In this document: piece after piece, positions 17,788 to 27,539 of the stretch
Layout: every line of letters begins with the position of its first letter
Numbering within the stretch: the first letter of the stretch is position 1
Program-made: the position numbers and the translations under genes
Notes under the pieces: model-generated
What the model was told of the DNA's origin: nothing
What the model saw: the letters and a program-made list of their open reading frames with translations, nothing else
The model's database searches: none
DNA from: an uncultured Lachnospiraceae bacterium
GTDB lineage: Bacteria > Bacillota > Clostridia > Lachnospirales > Lachnospiraceae
DNA length: 37,785 nt
Direction: 5' to 3'
Assembly (NCBI GenBank): GCA_945868485.1
Contig: CAMBLS010000004.1
Location: 1-37,785 of the forward strand

Positions 17788-18514
17788 TCTGGTAACCTCG
17801 CTTTGTAATCAGCTTATCGTTTATAATTTCACTCCCCGCATTTCCAACAAACACCGTAGTAAACATATTTACTTCTTTATCTCTTAATTCTTTCAAGGTA
17901 CAAGTCACAGCCTTTGTTCCTTCTCTTCCAATGTTCTCCACATAACCGCAGGCTCTTTCCTCTTCCAGAAACGCAAGCAAGATATCACAGGCTCTCTGTA
18001 AATAGTCCTTCCTCTTATGACTGGATGGATTATAAATTGCTATTGCAAAATCCCCTTCTGCAGCTGCAATCAGCCTTTTTTCAATTTTCTCCCACGGTGT
18101 CAGAAGGTCACTCAGACTAATCACACAAAAATCATGATTTAATGGTGCCCCAAGTACTGCTGCTCCACTGCTTGCTGCCGTAATACCCGGAATTACTTCA
18201 ATGTCTATGTCAGGATAGTTCTTCCCGATTTCATATATAAGCGATGCCATCCCATAAATGCCGGCATCGCCACTGCATATTAAGGCTACCTTTTTCCCCT
18301 TCTTTGCTTCTTCAAAAGCGAGCCTGCACCTTTCTGTTTCCTGTCGCATAGGAGTGGACATCTTTTCTTTCTCTTGAAAACGTTCTCCAAGTAATTGCAG
18401 GTAAACGGTATAGCCAATAAGCACATCTGCCTGATCTAATACAGACAGTGCCTCTCCCGTCATCATTTCTTCCTTCCCCGGTCCCATTCCGACCACATAT
18501 ATTTTATTCTTCAT
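17753..18514 (-). CDS. cbiH: Precorrin-3B C17-methyltransferase (anaerobic)
   Basis: KIYVVGMGPGKEEMMTGEALSVLDQADVLIGYTVY...ICSGDAGIYGMASLIYE. Confidence 0.95.
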   Translation of the reverse strand: MKNKIYVVGMGPGKEEMMTGEALSVLDQADVLIGYTVYLQLLGERFQEKEKMSTPMRQETERCRLAFEEAKKGKKVALICSGDAGIYGMASLIYEIGKNYPDIDIEVIPGITAASSGAAVLGAPLNHDFCVISLSDLLTPWEKIEKRLIAAAEGDFAIAIYNPSSHKRKDYLQRACDILLAFLEEERACGYVENIGREGTKAVTCTLKELRDKEVNMFTTVFVGNAGSEIINDKLITKRGYQIERDTNICGYN

Positions 18515-19574
18515 CAAAGTACACTCTCCATTCTCTTCTTGCAATGGCAATCGTCATTCCATCCTCTGCATGCTTTTCATAGATTAATCTCCCCCCTGGT
18601 TCGCACATTTTCATTGCTGCTCTCTCGCAGACATTATCTACTCCAACCTGTTCCTTTACAAACTCTGACCTATGAAAATCTCCCTTTACAGACCTTAATT
18701 CCTCTGCTGTATATGTAATAAACGGGATCTTTTCCCTTTTGCTCCATGCAAGAAGTCCCTGCTCATCCCGTTTTACATCAATGGTTGCCATCCCAAATAC
18801 TTGCATCGGAATAATTCCGGCTCTTTGCAAATGACTCATAATAAAGTCTTCTATTTTTTCTGTTTCTTTTCCCTTTTTACATCCAATTCCAACTGCATAT
18901 TCCTTTGGCCCAAGAAGCAGCATTGTATCAAATTTCCTATTTTCAGAAGAGATCACAACATCAACCTTCTTTAAGGGTGGATATTCTACCAGTTCTATTT
19001 CTCTTGGTAGCTTACAATTTTTTTCAAAATGCTCCTGCTCAATTGACATGGTAATAGGCTTTCCTGATAATACCTTTGATGATACCTTTGCAATGCCATC
19101 TTTATTCACAATAGTGAGTCCATTTTTCTTTGCAAATAAATCGATTGCAAATTGATTATGAATATCCGTTGCTGTGGTAATAATCGGCTTAGCTCCCATT
19201 TTCTCTGCTAAAGAAACCGCAAGCTCATTGGCACCACCCACATGACCGGACAGTATCGGAATCACATATTCTCCTTTTTCATCCATTACCAGAACCGGAC
19301 TGTCGTGGAGTTTATCCGTAATATGAGGCGCAATCGCTCTGACTGCAATTCCACAGGCTCCAATAAACAGTAGGGCATTTCTTTCTTCAAACTGCTCTTT
19401 TGCCCATTCTCCGATGCTTTGAGTGACAAATCGTACTGTCTGTTCTTCCTGACAACAGGCCTTATATTTGGTATATAATGTATATTCTATTCCATCCAAT
19501 AGCTTCGCAATATTTTTAGAAAGCACTATTCCATTTTGAGTAAAGCTGATGATGCTTAACTTCATATTCTTCAC
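18504..19574 (-). CDS. cbiG: Cobalt-precorrin 5A hydrolase
   Basis: LLFIGACGIAVRAIAPHITDKLHDSPVLVMDEKGEYVIPILSGHVGGANELA. Confidence 0.96.
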   Translation of the reverse strand: MKNMKLSIISFTQNGIVLSKNIAKLLDGIEYTLYTKYKACCQEEQTVRFVTQSIGEWAKEQFEERNALLFIGACGIAVRAIAPHITDKLHDSPVLVMDEKGEYVIPILSGHVGGANELAVSLAEKMGAKPIITTATDIHNQFAIDLFAKKNGLTIVNKDGIAKVSSKVLSGKPITMSIEQEHFEKNCKLPREIELVEYPPLKKVDVVISSENRKFDTMLLLGPKEYAVGIGCKKGKETEKIEDFIMSHLQRAGIIPMQVFGMATIDVKRDEQGLLAWSKREKIPFITYTAEELRSVKGDFHRSEFVKEQVGVDNVCERAAMKMCEPGGRLIYEKHAEDGMTIAIARREWRVYFDEE

Positions 19575-20332
19575 ATTTCCTTTGCCTGTCTAAATTCTGT
19601 AGAAAAATCAGCCGCATATAATCTTGATTTTTTATAGTTTTGATGCGTAATAACCTCTCCTACTAAAACAAGTGCTGTCTTTGTGATTCCATGCTCTTTT
19701 GCTGTATCATAAAGGGTTTCAATTGTACAAATATACGCTTTCTCCTCCGGCCACGTTGCCTTATAGACAAGTGCCGCAGGTGCCTCTTTGCGATATCCAC
19801 CAGCCACTAATTTTTCACTTAACTCTTTCAGCATTCCTGTACTAAGATAAATTGCCATTGATGCCTGATGTGTGGCAAAGCTTTCGATACTTTCTCTTTC
19901 CGGTACCTTCGTTCTTCCTTCCATTCGCGTAATAATCAATGATTGGGAGATTCCCGGCAGAGTATATTCCAAATTTAAGGATGCCGCTGCTCCAAAACAG
20001 GCACTCACACCCGGGCAACTTTCGTAAGAAATTCCAAGTCTGTCCAGTTCGTCCATTTGTTCCCTGACTGCTCCATAGATACTCGGCTCCCCTGTATGCA
20101 ATCTTACCGTTAATTTCCCATCCGCTTCTGCTTTTTGCATGACTGTCAGGACTTCTTCTAAAGTCAGCTTTGCACTATCATGAATTACGCAATCTTTTTT
20201 CGCATATTGTAACAGTTCCGGGTTTACCAAAGAACCGGCATAAATAATCACATCTGCCTGCTCTAATAAATGCATTCCCCTTACTGTAATCAAATCTACT
20301 GCACCTGTTCCTGCTCCAACAAAGTAAACCAT
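19571..20332 (-). CDS. cbiF: Cobalt-precorrin-4 C11-methyltransferase
   Basis: VYFVGAGTGAVDLITVRGMHLLEQADVIIYAGSLVNPELL...LHTGEPSIYGAVREQMDEL. Confidence 0.97.
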   Translation of the reverse strand: MVYFVGAGTGAVDLITVRGMHLLEQADVIIYAGSLVNPELLQYAKKDCVIHDSAKLTLEEVLTVMQKAEADGKLTVRLHTGEPSIYGAVREQMDELDRLGISYESCPGVSACFGAAASLNLEYTLPGISQSLIITRMEGRTKVPERESIESFATHQASMAIYLSTGMLKELSEKLVAGGYRKEAPAALVYKATWPEEKAYICTIETLYDTAKEHGITKTALVLVGEVITHQNYKKSRLYAADFSTEFRQAKEM

Positions 20333-21435
20333 TTTACTGCCTCCTTACTTTTTGCCAGTTCTCCAAATTCATTCGAATATAAAATACAATCAATCTGAAG
20401 CTTTCCTTTGGCACGCTTCTCTAAATAAAAGCAAATACGCTCTACTATCGTTTCCATAATCGTTTGTAATTTTCCGCTGTCTTTCAGAATATAAATCGCT
20501 TCTTCTGTGGTAACACAATCTAATACCTGATGGATTTTTTCTGTCTCCACCCCCACTTTCACAGAAAACGCTGCCAATAACTCCATTCTGCAATCTGCCT
20601 CTTTGGAGTGGGTATTCATAATTCCACCGGCAACTTTTATCAGTTTCCCGATATGTCCGGTAAGAAGCATTTTCTTAAACCCCAACTCTACCGCCATATC
20701 AATGGTATCTCCGATGAAATTACTGCATTTCACACTTCTGTCCAAATCATAACCATAGGTCTTTTTCATAAAATCAAGTCCATAGTTCCCCGGCGAAACA
20801 GCCACATAATCAAACCCTTGTACTCTTCTTTGGTTTAACTCTACCCGGATGGTATCAAGAATCGCCTGATTACTCATAGGCTCTACAATCCCGCTGGTTC
20901 CTAGGATGGAAATGCCTCCCACAATTCCAAGCCTTGGATTAAAAGTCTGCTGAGCCAGCTTTTCTCCGTTCGGCACTGATATTTCCACCAGTAAGCTGCC
21001 TTTATAGTCTACCAGCTGACATACCTGTATCACTTCTTTTTCGATCATCTCTCTCGGAACATGATTGATTGCTGCGTTCCCTACAGGCTGATCCAATCCG
21101 GGCTTTGTCACTCTTCCAACACCTTTGCCGCCGTCAATCTTTATTACCGTTTCTTTCCCATTTCCGATATCTGTCCCGGCATCATTCTTTCCAAAGGAAA
21201 CCCTGGCATAAATGAAAGCTCCCGTTGTAGTATCAGGATCATCTCCGCCATCCTTTTCTACTGCACAACTGACTTCTCTTTCTTTGCGACTAATATCCAC
21301 AAGCTTTGCTGTGTATGGGATGCCTTTTGGAGTCTCTATTGTAATTTCCCTTTTCAATTTTCCTGTCAGAAGCATATATGCTGCCGCTTTTGCTGCTGCC
21401 GCTGCACAGCTTCCTGTGGTAAATCCATATCGCAT
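20296..21435 (-). CDS. cbiD: Cobalt-precorrin-5B C1-methyltransferase
   Basis: MRYGFTTGSCAAAAAKAA...GILGTSGIVEPMS-type motif (ISILGTSGIVEPMSNQA). Confidence 0.97.
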   Translation of the reverse strand: MRYGFTTGSCAAAAAKAAAYMLLTGKLKREITIETPKGIPYTAKLVDISRKEREVSCAVEKDGGDDPDTTTGAFIYARVSFGKNDAGTDIGNGKETVIKIDGGKGVGRVTKPGLDQPVGNAAINHVPREMIEKEVIQVCQLVDYKGSLLVEISVPNGEKLAQQTFNPRLGIVGGISILGTSGIVEPMSNQAILDTIRVELNQRRVQGFDYVAVSPGNYGLDFMKKTYGYDLDRSVKCSNFIGDTIDMAVELGFKKMLLTGHIGKLIKVAGGIMNTHSKEADCRMELLAAFSVKVGVETEKIHQVLDCVTTEEAIYILKDSGKLQTIMETIVERICFYLEKRAKGKLQIDCILYSNEFGELAKSKEAVKWFTLLEQEQVQ

Positions 21436-21444
21436 AAAAGTCCT

Positions 21445-22089
21445 CTATCTTGTCAGTTCATACAAAAGTGCATTACATATGGCAGCAGCAACATTACTGC
21501 CACCTTTTCTTCCCCTATTTATGATGTATGGTACATCCGTTTCCATAATCAACTCTTTTGCAGCCTCCACATTCACAAAACCTACCGGAACACCAATCAC
21601 AAATGCCGGATGCCAGTTGCCTTCCTGCATCATCTCATACAGCCTAATCAATGCTGTCGGCGCATTTCCCACTGCAAAAACAACAGGCTTTTCGATGTTC
21701 CTAGCTTTCTCCATGCTTACAACGGCTCTTGTGACTCCCCTTTTCTTTGCAATCCTCGCCACATCCTCATCTGCCATAAAACAATGGACCTGTCCCCCCA
21801 GCTTCGATAATGCTTTCTTGCTGATTCCGGCAAACGCCATATTGGTATCTGTTACAATGTCTGCTCCATTTTTCAAAAGTTCTTTTGCAATAGATACCGC
21901 ATCTTTTGAATAGACAAGCGTATCAGCATAGTCAAAATCTGCACTAGTATGTATCACTCTTTTTGTAATTTTCCCCTGTTCTTCCGAAAGTGAAATTCCT
22001 CTTTTCTCAAGTTCTTCCGTAATAATTTCAAAACTTCTCTGTTCAATTTCTTCCGGAAGCAAATATTCTATTTTACTTTTCAGTTCCAC
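21445..22089 (-). CDS. cbiC: Precorrin-8X methylmutase
   Basis: VIHTSADFDYADTLVYS...VFAVGNAPTALIRLYEM...IGVPVGFVNVEAAKELI. Confidence 0.97.
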   Translation of the reverse strand: MELKSKIEYLLPEEIEQRSFEIITEELEKRGISLSEEQGKITKRVIHTSADFDYADTLVYSKDAVSIAKELLKNGADIVTDTNMAFAGISKKALSKLGGQVHCFMADEDVARIAKKRGVTRAVVSMEKARNIEKPVVFAVGNAPTALIRLYEMMQEGNWHPAFVIGVPVGFVNVEAAKELIMETDVPYIINRGRKGGSNVAAAICNALLYELTR

Positions 22090-23120
22090 TTGATTTCTCC
22101 TATCGTTCTTAATAAAGCCTCGTTTTCTTTCCTGCTCTTTACTGCAATTCTGTAAAATCCCTTTGACAATCCTCTGAAATTTTCACAGTCACGAATTAGT
22201 ATCCCTTTTTCTAACAATCTGTCATATAAAGGATGTTCACAATAGATCAGGAGAAAATTTGCTTTTCCCGTGAACACTTGATAGCCTGCCTGTCTTAATC
22301 CAGACTCTAAAAATTGTCTTTCTTTTTTAATATATGCAACTGTTTTTTCTACAAATGCTGTCTGCATGGCACATTCATATCCTGCTGCCTGTGCAAAACT
22401 GGAAAGATTCCACTCCGGTAACTGCCTGCCAATTTTTTCTGATAACGATGGATTACTGCAGACCAGATATCCCAGACGAACTCCGGGAATCGCAAATATT
22501 TTCGTAAATGCTCTGACAAGTATCAGATTTGGAAAACAATCAATTTCCTGTAGCATGGAACACTCTTTGTCACAAAACTCTATAAAGCATTCATCCAGAA
22601 CCACATAAATTTCCTTATTTCTGCAATGGTCAAGCACATTGATTAACTCTTTTCGTTTCATCAATGTACCTGTAGGATTATTGGGATTGGCAAGAAACAA
22701 AAGATCAACATCTTCTGTCAGCACGGAAAAGAAATCCTTTTGTAAGCAGAAATCATTCTCTTCCTTTGTTTCATAATATACGATTTCTCCCTCTGCGGTC
22801 TTGGCAGCATATTCGTATCCATAAAAGGACGGAGTCTGAATCACTGTTTTTTTCGGTTTGATTCCATGGATAATCGCCATAAAGAGCTCAGATGCACCAT
22901 TTCCAAAAAGCAAACTCTCCATTGGCACATGCAGCATCCCACTCACTGCCTTCTTTAACCTTTCTGCTGATATGTCCGGATATTTACTACAGTTCTCTAT
23001 TGCTTCATATAAAGCCGCTTCTACTGCTTCCGGTATGCCAAATGGATTCACATTTACAGAGAAATCCACTTTCACATGATTTCTGTAAATATCGCCTCCA
23101 TGAATTCCTTTCATCTTCAT
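22080..23120 (-). CDS. cobD: Threonine-phosphate decarboxylase / class I aminotransferase (CobD-like)
   Basis: MKGIHGGDIYRNHVKVDFSVNVNPFG...FLANPNNPTGTLMKRKEL. Start at 23120 forms an ATGA overlap with the cbiB stop. Confidence 0.9.
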   Translation of the reverse strand: MKMKGIHGGDIYRNHVKVDFSVNVNPFGIPEAVEAALYEAIENCSKYPDISAERLKKAVSGMLHVPMESLLFGNGASELFMAIIHGIKPKKTVIQTPSFYGYEYAAKTAEGEIVYYETKEENDFCLQKDFFSVLTEDVDLLFLANPNNPTGTLMKRKELINVLDHCRNKEIYVVLDECFIEFCDKECSMLQEIDCFPNLILVRAFTKIFAIPGVRLGYLVCSNPSLSEKIGRQLPEWNLSSFAQAAGYECAMQTAFVEKTVAYIKKERQFLESGLRQAGYQVFTGKANFLLIYCEHPLYDRLLEKGILIRDCENFRGLSKGFYRIAVKSRKENEALLRTIGEIKWN

Positions 23121-24109
23121 CAGACCTTTCCTGCCTGCAGCACGCATATCAGTCCCATATAAAACAGGCATATAATTTCACTTATCCATGCTGTCAGATA
23201 CATTAAATGATTCACCCTTTTAATATCTTCGTACTCTACTTCCCTTATACGGTCTCCGATATATGGCTTCTTCACTACTTTTCCAAAATAACTGGCATCT
23301 CCAGCAAGCTGAATTCCCAGCGCCCCTGCACATACGCTTTCCGTCTGTGCAGAATTAGGGCTTGCATGATTTCTGTTATCTCTTTTGTAAATATAATAGG
23401 CTCTTTTCCCCGAAAAGCACTGCCCGCCAAAAAAAGATGCTGCTATCATCATATAGGCACTGATTCTGGCAGGTATAAAATTTACGAAATCGTCCAGTTT
23501 AGCGGCAGCTCGTCCAAAATACAAATATTTTTCATTCTTATAACCAATCATGGAGTCCATCGTATTCACTGCTTTATATAAAAATCCTAAGATTGGACCT
23601 CCCAATGCTGTATATAACATCGGTGCAATTACCCCATCTGAGGTATTTTCCGCCACCGTCTCAATTGCTGCCTTTGCAACCCCTTCTTCATTTAAGACTT
23701 CCGTATCCCTTCCAACAATCATTGAAACAGCCTTTCTCGCTTCCGATAATGTATGACTTATCAGGCAACAATAGACCTTCATGCTCTCAACCTTTAGACA
23801 TTTTATTGCTAAAATCTGATACGTCATGATTGTCTCTATTACCATTCCAAGATAGCAATTTATGTAATAAGCTAGGAACAGGATAAGGGTGGTAACTATC
23901 AACGTACAAAATAGTACAATAACCACCGTGAAAACTCCCTGTCGTAGCTCCTTTTTTTCATCTCGCTCTCTATTCTTTCCTAAAAAACACTTTTCTACTT
24001 TTGCAATCAAGTTTCCAATCAGCCGGATAGGATGTGGCAGTAGGTAAGGATCACCAAACAGCATATCCAATAGAAAGCCTGCGAAAAATGCTATGATATG
24101 ATATTCCAT
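23120..24109 (-). CDS. cbiB: Adenosylcobinamide-phosphate synthase
   Basis: FFAGFLLDMLFGDPYLLPHPIRLIGNLI...VAENTSDGVIAPMLYTALGGPILGFLYKAVNTMDSMIGYKNEKY. Confidence 0.97.
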   Translation of the reverse strand: MEYHIIAFFAGFLLDMLFGDPYLLPHPIRLIGNLIAKVEKCFLGKNRERDEKKELRQGVFTVVIVLFCTLIVTTLILFLAYYINCYLGMVIETIMTYQILAIKCLKVESMKVYCCLISHTLSEARKAVSMIVGRDTEVLNEEGVAKAAIETVAENTSDGVIAPMLYTALGGPILGFLYKAVNTMDSMIGYKNEKYLYFGRAAAKLDDFVNFIPARISAYMMIAASFFGGQCFSGKRAYYIYKRDNRNHASPNSAQTESVCAGALGIQLAGDASYFGKVVKKPYIGDRIREVEYEDIKRVNHLMYLTAWISEIICLFYMGLICVLQAGKV

Positions 24110-24126
24110 ATTCCAAATATCTCCTG

Positions 24127-24744
24127 CTATATCTTTTTCAGTTCCATAATTTCCGGCTCTGCATCAAAGTGATTCATGGTACAGATAAATCCCTTTCCAT
24201 TTGGAACCTGATAATCAAAATACTCTCCTTCGCAATACTTACTTAGTAGTGCCATAATGGTGCCGCCATGTACAATTATTCCAACTGTTTTATGTCCTTC
24301 TTTTTTTATTGGTTTTAATTTCTCTATCATTTTCTGAAAGCCTCTGTCACATCGTGCGATAAAGACTTCTCTGCTTTCTCCCTCTGAAAAAGGAAGTGTA
24401 CCATTACTGTCAATCCATTCCTGATACCGTTTATCTCTTTGAAGTTCTAAATAATTTTTTCCTTCGAATATGCCGAAATCTATCTCTTTCCATTCTTCGA
24501 TTTCCACAAGTTTTGACTCCGGATATAAAATTTCTGCGGTCTGAATACATCGTTTCATAGGACTACTAAACAAAAAATCAACTTTCGGAAAGAAACACAT
24601 TTTTTTATATTCTAATAACTTCGTTTCACCTTCTTTGGAAAGCTCTTCATCCGTTTTTCCCAAATATCGGTGTTCATTATTGGCTTTTGTTGCCCAATGT
24701 CTAATCAGAACAAGTGTTATTTGATTTTCTGACCTATTCCGCAT
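24127..24744 (-). CDS. cobC: Histidine phosphatase family protein (alpha-ribazole phosphatase-like)
   Basis: LVLIRHWATKANNEHRYLGKTDEELSKEGETKLL...VGIIVHGGTIMALLSKY. Canonical RHG reads RHW. Confidence 0.85.
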   Translation of the reverse strand: MRNRSENQITLVLIRHWATKANNEHRYLGKTDEELSKEGETKLLEYKKMCFFPKVDFLFSSPMKRCIQTAEILYPESKLVEIEEWKEIDFGIFEGKNYLELQRDKRYQEWIDSNGTLPFSEGESREVFIARCDRGFQKMIEKLKPIKKEGHKTVGIIVHGGTIMALLSKYCEGEYFDYQVPNGKGFICTMNHFDAEPEIMELKKI

Positions 24745-25100
24745 ATTACTCGCTCCACTTCTTCTGCCTTTTTTGCAAGCTCCACAAGCATTCTTCCTGT
24801 TCGCTCCCTATATTCTCTTTCGAATGCTTCTATGGGTATAATACCATTCCCCACCTCATCACTGATAATTACGCAATCTGGATAATTCTCTACAAAGGCA
24901 AAAATTTCTTCCTCCGGGCATCCACCCTTGGCAATTCTTGACTTAATCCAATGATGAAGATGGTTGATAACTACAATATCTTTTTGCTCGTCCTTATCCT
25001 TAGGTATTTCACCATCCCAAATTTTGCTTATTTTTATATCATTTTTTTGAAGCACGTAGTTTAATTTTCCCTGTGCATATCCTCCAATTATCAGTTTCAT
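24717..25100 (-). CDS. Short CobU-like protein (adenosylcobinamide kinase family paralog)
   Basis: 127 aa; MKLIIGGYAQGKLNYVL... C-terminal DCVIISDEVGNGIIPIEAFEREYRERTGRMLVELAKKAEEVERVICGIGQKIK. Confidence 0.75.
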   Translation of the reverse strand: MKLIIGGYAQGKLNYVLQKNDIKISKIWDGEIPKDKDEQKDIVVINHLHHWIKSRIAKGGCPEEEIFAFVENYPDCVIISDEVGNGIIPIEAFEREYRERTGRMLVELAKKAEEVERVICGIGQKIK

Positions 25101-25112
25101 TTTCTACCTCCA

Positions 25113-25898
25113 TCACATCAAAAGATTGATTCCCGCCACCGTAATCATCATACACGCCTCACAAATAAGAACAAAATAGCCTGCGGTATCTCCTGTTATT
25201 CCGCCAAACTCCTTTTTCGTCCTGTAATAGTAATACAAAAATACCAGAAATGCAGCTGCCACCACGAGAATACCCGCATACAGCGATTGCCGGAGCATAA
25301 AACAAATACAAGATATCCCTTGCAGATATAAGGACCATTTCACAATCGCTTTCTGAGAACTGCTTGCAAAAAGATAAAGTATACCGTCTTTCTTCGCTGC
25401 TGGAAAGGAAACAATACTGATTCCACTGAGACAGCGTGCCAGAAAGAAACCACCACATACAATCTTTAACAAGTTTCTGTCTTCTATTTCGGAAAATGCT
25501 CCTATATAAATAATTCCATACATAGCAAGCATTATGACAGCAAATGCTCCAATATGAGAATCCTTTAATATTTCCAATTTCTTCTCCCGTGGTCTATAAG
25601 AATGAAATGCATCCATTGTGTCCATGAAACCATCTACATGGAATCCCCCGGTAATCATTAGCGGAATTGCTGCCCCTATCAGGACATGACATATTTCTCC
25701 AACATCAAATATTCCACACAAGTAACTCCATAAATAAACAAATCCACCAATGACTGCTCCGATCGATGGAAAAAAACAAAGCATATATTTCATGTCCTCT
25801 TCCTTCCACTCAAATTGTGGAACCGGAATCTTGGAATAGATAGAAAACGCAATCGCAATTGACTTTAAAATATGCATCCTGTTTATCCTTTCTACCAT
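25113..25898 (-). CDS. cobS: Adenosylcobinamide-GDP ribazoletransferase
   Basis: FSIYSKIPVPQFEW...PLMITGGFHVDGFMDTMDAFHSYRPREKKLEILKDSHIGAFAV. Confidence 0.96.
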   Translation of the reverse strand: MVERINRMHILKSIAIAFSIYSKIPVPQFEWKEEDMKYMLCFFPSIGAVIGGFVYLWSYLCGIFDVGEICHVLIGAAIPLMITGGFHVDGFMDTMDAFHSYRPREKKLEILKDSHIGAFAVIMLAMYGIIYIGAFSEIEDRNLLKIVCGGFFLARCLSGISIVSFPAAKKDGILYLFASSSQKAIVKWSLYLQGISCICFMLRQSLYAGILVVAAAFLVFLYYYYRTKKEFGGITGDTAGYFVLICEACMMITVAGINLLM

Positions 25899-25899
25899 T

Positions 25900-26442
25900 C
25901 TAAATTTGTTTTGTCTTAATCACTAATGGAATTCCAACTACTACTTCTACAACTTCGTCTGCCAGCTCTGCCAGCTTTTGATTAATCTGTCCCATTGCCC
26001 GAATATATGCCATCGTTGTATTATCATACACTTTTCCATCTTCAAAGACATTGTTGCTCACGATAACAAGGTGATCCAATTTCTTGTTCAATGATGCTAT
26101 CCCACTAACTATTTTTTCTGTTATCACTTCTTCTGTTCCCTGTACTTCTTCTGAAAACATCTCATTAGCTGTAAGATTAGAGATACATTCCAATAGCGCA
26201 GTCCTTTCTCCAGCTTTCATTTTCTCCAATGCTTTTCCAATATCTACAGGCTGTTCAATCGTAGAAAAACCCTTGCCACTTCTCAGCATCCGATGTCTTT
26301 GAATTTTCTTTTCGCCTTCTTCATCATAAATTTTCATAGTAGCTATATAGTATTTCTTCCTTTTTTCTGAAAGAGAAAAAATGTAATCTTCTGCATACGC
26401 AGATTTTCCACTGCCGCTTCCCCCAATAATTAATGTCATCAT
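25900..26442 (-). CDS. cobU: Adenosylcobinamide kinase / adenosylcobinamide-P guanylyltransferase
   Basis: [54 protein letters not shown]. Confidence 0.93.
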   Translation of the reverse strand: MMTLIIGGSGSGKSAYAEDYIFSLSEKRKKYYIATMKIYDEEGEKKIQRHRMLRSGKGFSTIEQPVDIGKALEKMKAGERTALLECISNLTANEMFSEEVQGTEEVITEKIVSGIASLNKKLDHLVIVSNNVFEDGKVYDNTTMAYIRAMGQINQKLAELADEVVEVVVGIPLVIKTKQI

Positions 26443-27539
26443 TTATGTGAAAACCTTTCATACTGCTCTATATTTATATCTGAAAAAGTGGTTCTGTTCT
26501 GATATACACTGAGTGCTATATCAAGAAGTGTAAACATCATAACAGCTCCGGTGCCTTCCCCTAATGCCATGTTTCCATCGATAACAGGTTCTACATTCAA
26601 TTCCTTTGCTAATCTTTCTATTGCGGGCTCCTTTCCCTTGTGGGACGGAAGCAGATAATCCTTTGTTCCGGGAACAATTCTCTCTGCCACTAAAGCTGCC
26701 ACCATACTGATAACGCCATCCAGAACAATAGGGACATGATGTAATGCACCACCTATACACACTCCGGCAAGACCTGCAATGTCAAATCCTCCAACGGTTT
26801 CAAGTATGCGTAATGCATCTGCATCTTTTAATCCATACCCGTCTATTGCTTCTGTGATAATTTTTTGCTTATGTATAAGCTTCTCGTCACTGAGTCCCGC
26901 TCCTCTTCCGGTAACCTCTGTTGCTTCACAATGCAGTAATGCTGCAGCTACCGCACTGCTGGTTGTTGTATTTCCTATCCCCATTTCTCCTGTTGCAAGA
27001 ATTTTGTAACCTTTCTCTTTACAGTCAGACACCATTTCTATTCCGGTAAATATTGCCCTGATTGCTTCTTCCTCTGTCATAGCCGGTTCATTTCTAAAAT
27101 TTCTGGTTCCGGGACGTATTTTCTTATCCAATATGCCTGGTATTTTACCGTTATGATTCATACCAATATCTACCGGAATCGTATCCACTCCGATAGTTTC
27201 TGCCATTTTTCCTACAGAAGTTTTCCTTTCTGCCATTTTTTTCACAATAGCAAGTGTCACTTCCTGTCCTGACTGGCTGATGCCCTCCGCAACAATTCCG
27301 TTATCAGCACACATGATAATAACCGCTTTTCTGGAAATATCAATCTTTTCCGTTCCCTGAATAGCTCCAATCTGTGCTGCTAATGCTTCGAATTTCCCCA
27401 AACCGTCAAGTGGTTTTGCCACGTAATCCAAGTTTCTTAATACCTTTTTTCGAATCTCTTCCTCCGGCGCTTTGACAGTCAGCTTTTCCAGTTCTTCTCT
27501 CGTATACCTATTCCAAACGTGCTTCTCTAAGCATTCCAT
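26439..27539 (-). CDS. cobT: Nicotinate-nucleotide-dimethylbenzimidazole phosphoribosyltransferase
   Basis: [20 protein letters not shown]...[18 protein letters not shown]...[10 protein letters not shown]...GEGTGAVM. Confidence 0.97.
   Translation of the reverse strand: MECLEKHVWNRYTREELEKLTVKAPEEEIRKKVLRNLDYVAKPLDGLGKFEALAAQIGAIQGTEKIDISRKAVIIMCADNGIVAEGISQSGQEVTLAIVKKMAERKTSVGKMAETIGVDTIPVDIGMNHNGKIPGILDKKIRPGTRNFRNEPAMTEEEAIRAIFTGIEMVSDCKEKGYKILATGEMGIGNTTTSSAVAAALLHCEATEVTGRGAGLSDEKLIHKQKIITEAIDGYGLKDADALRILETVGGFDIAGLAGVCIGGALHHVPIVLDGVISMVAALVAERIVPGTKDYLLPSHKGKEPAIERLAKELNVEPVIDGNMALGEGTGAVMMFTLLDIALSVYQNRTTFSDINIEQYERFSHK

Noticed and set aside
21061-21913. Plus-strand ORFs of 249 and 233 aa
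   Set aside because: Antisense to cbiD and cbiC; the well-conserved minus-strand proteins explain the sequence.
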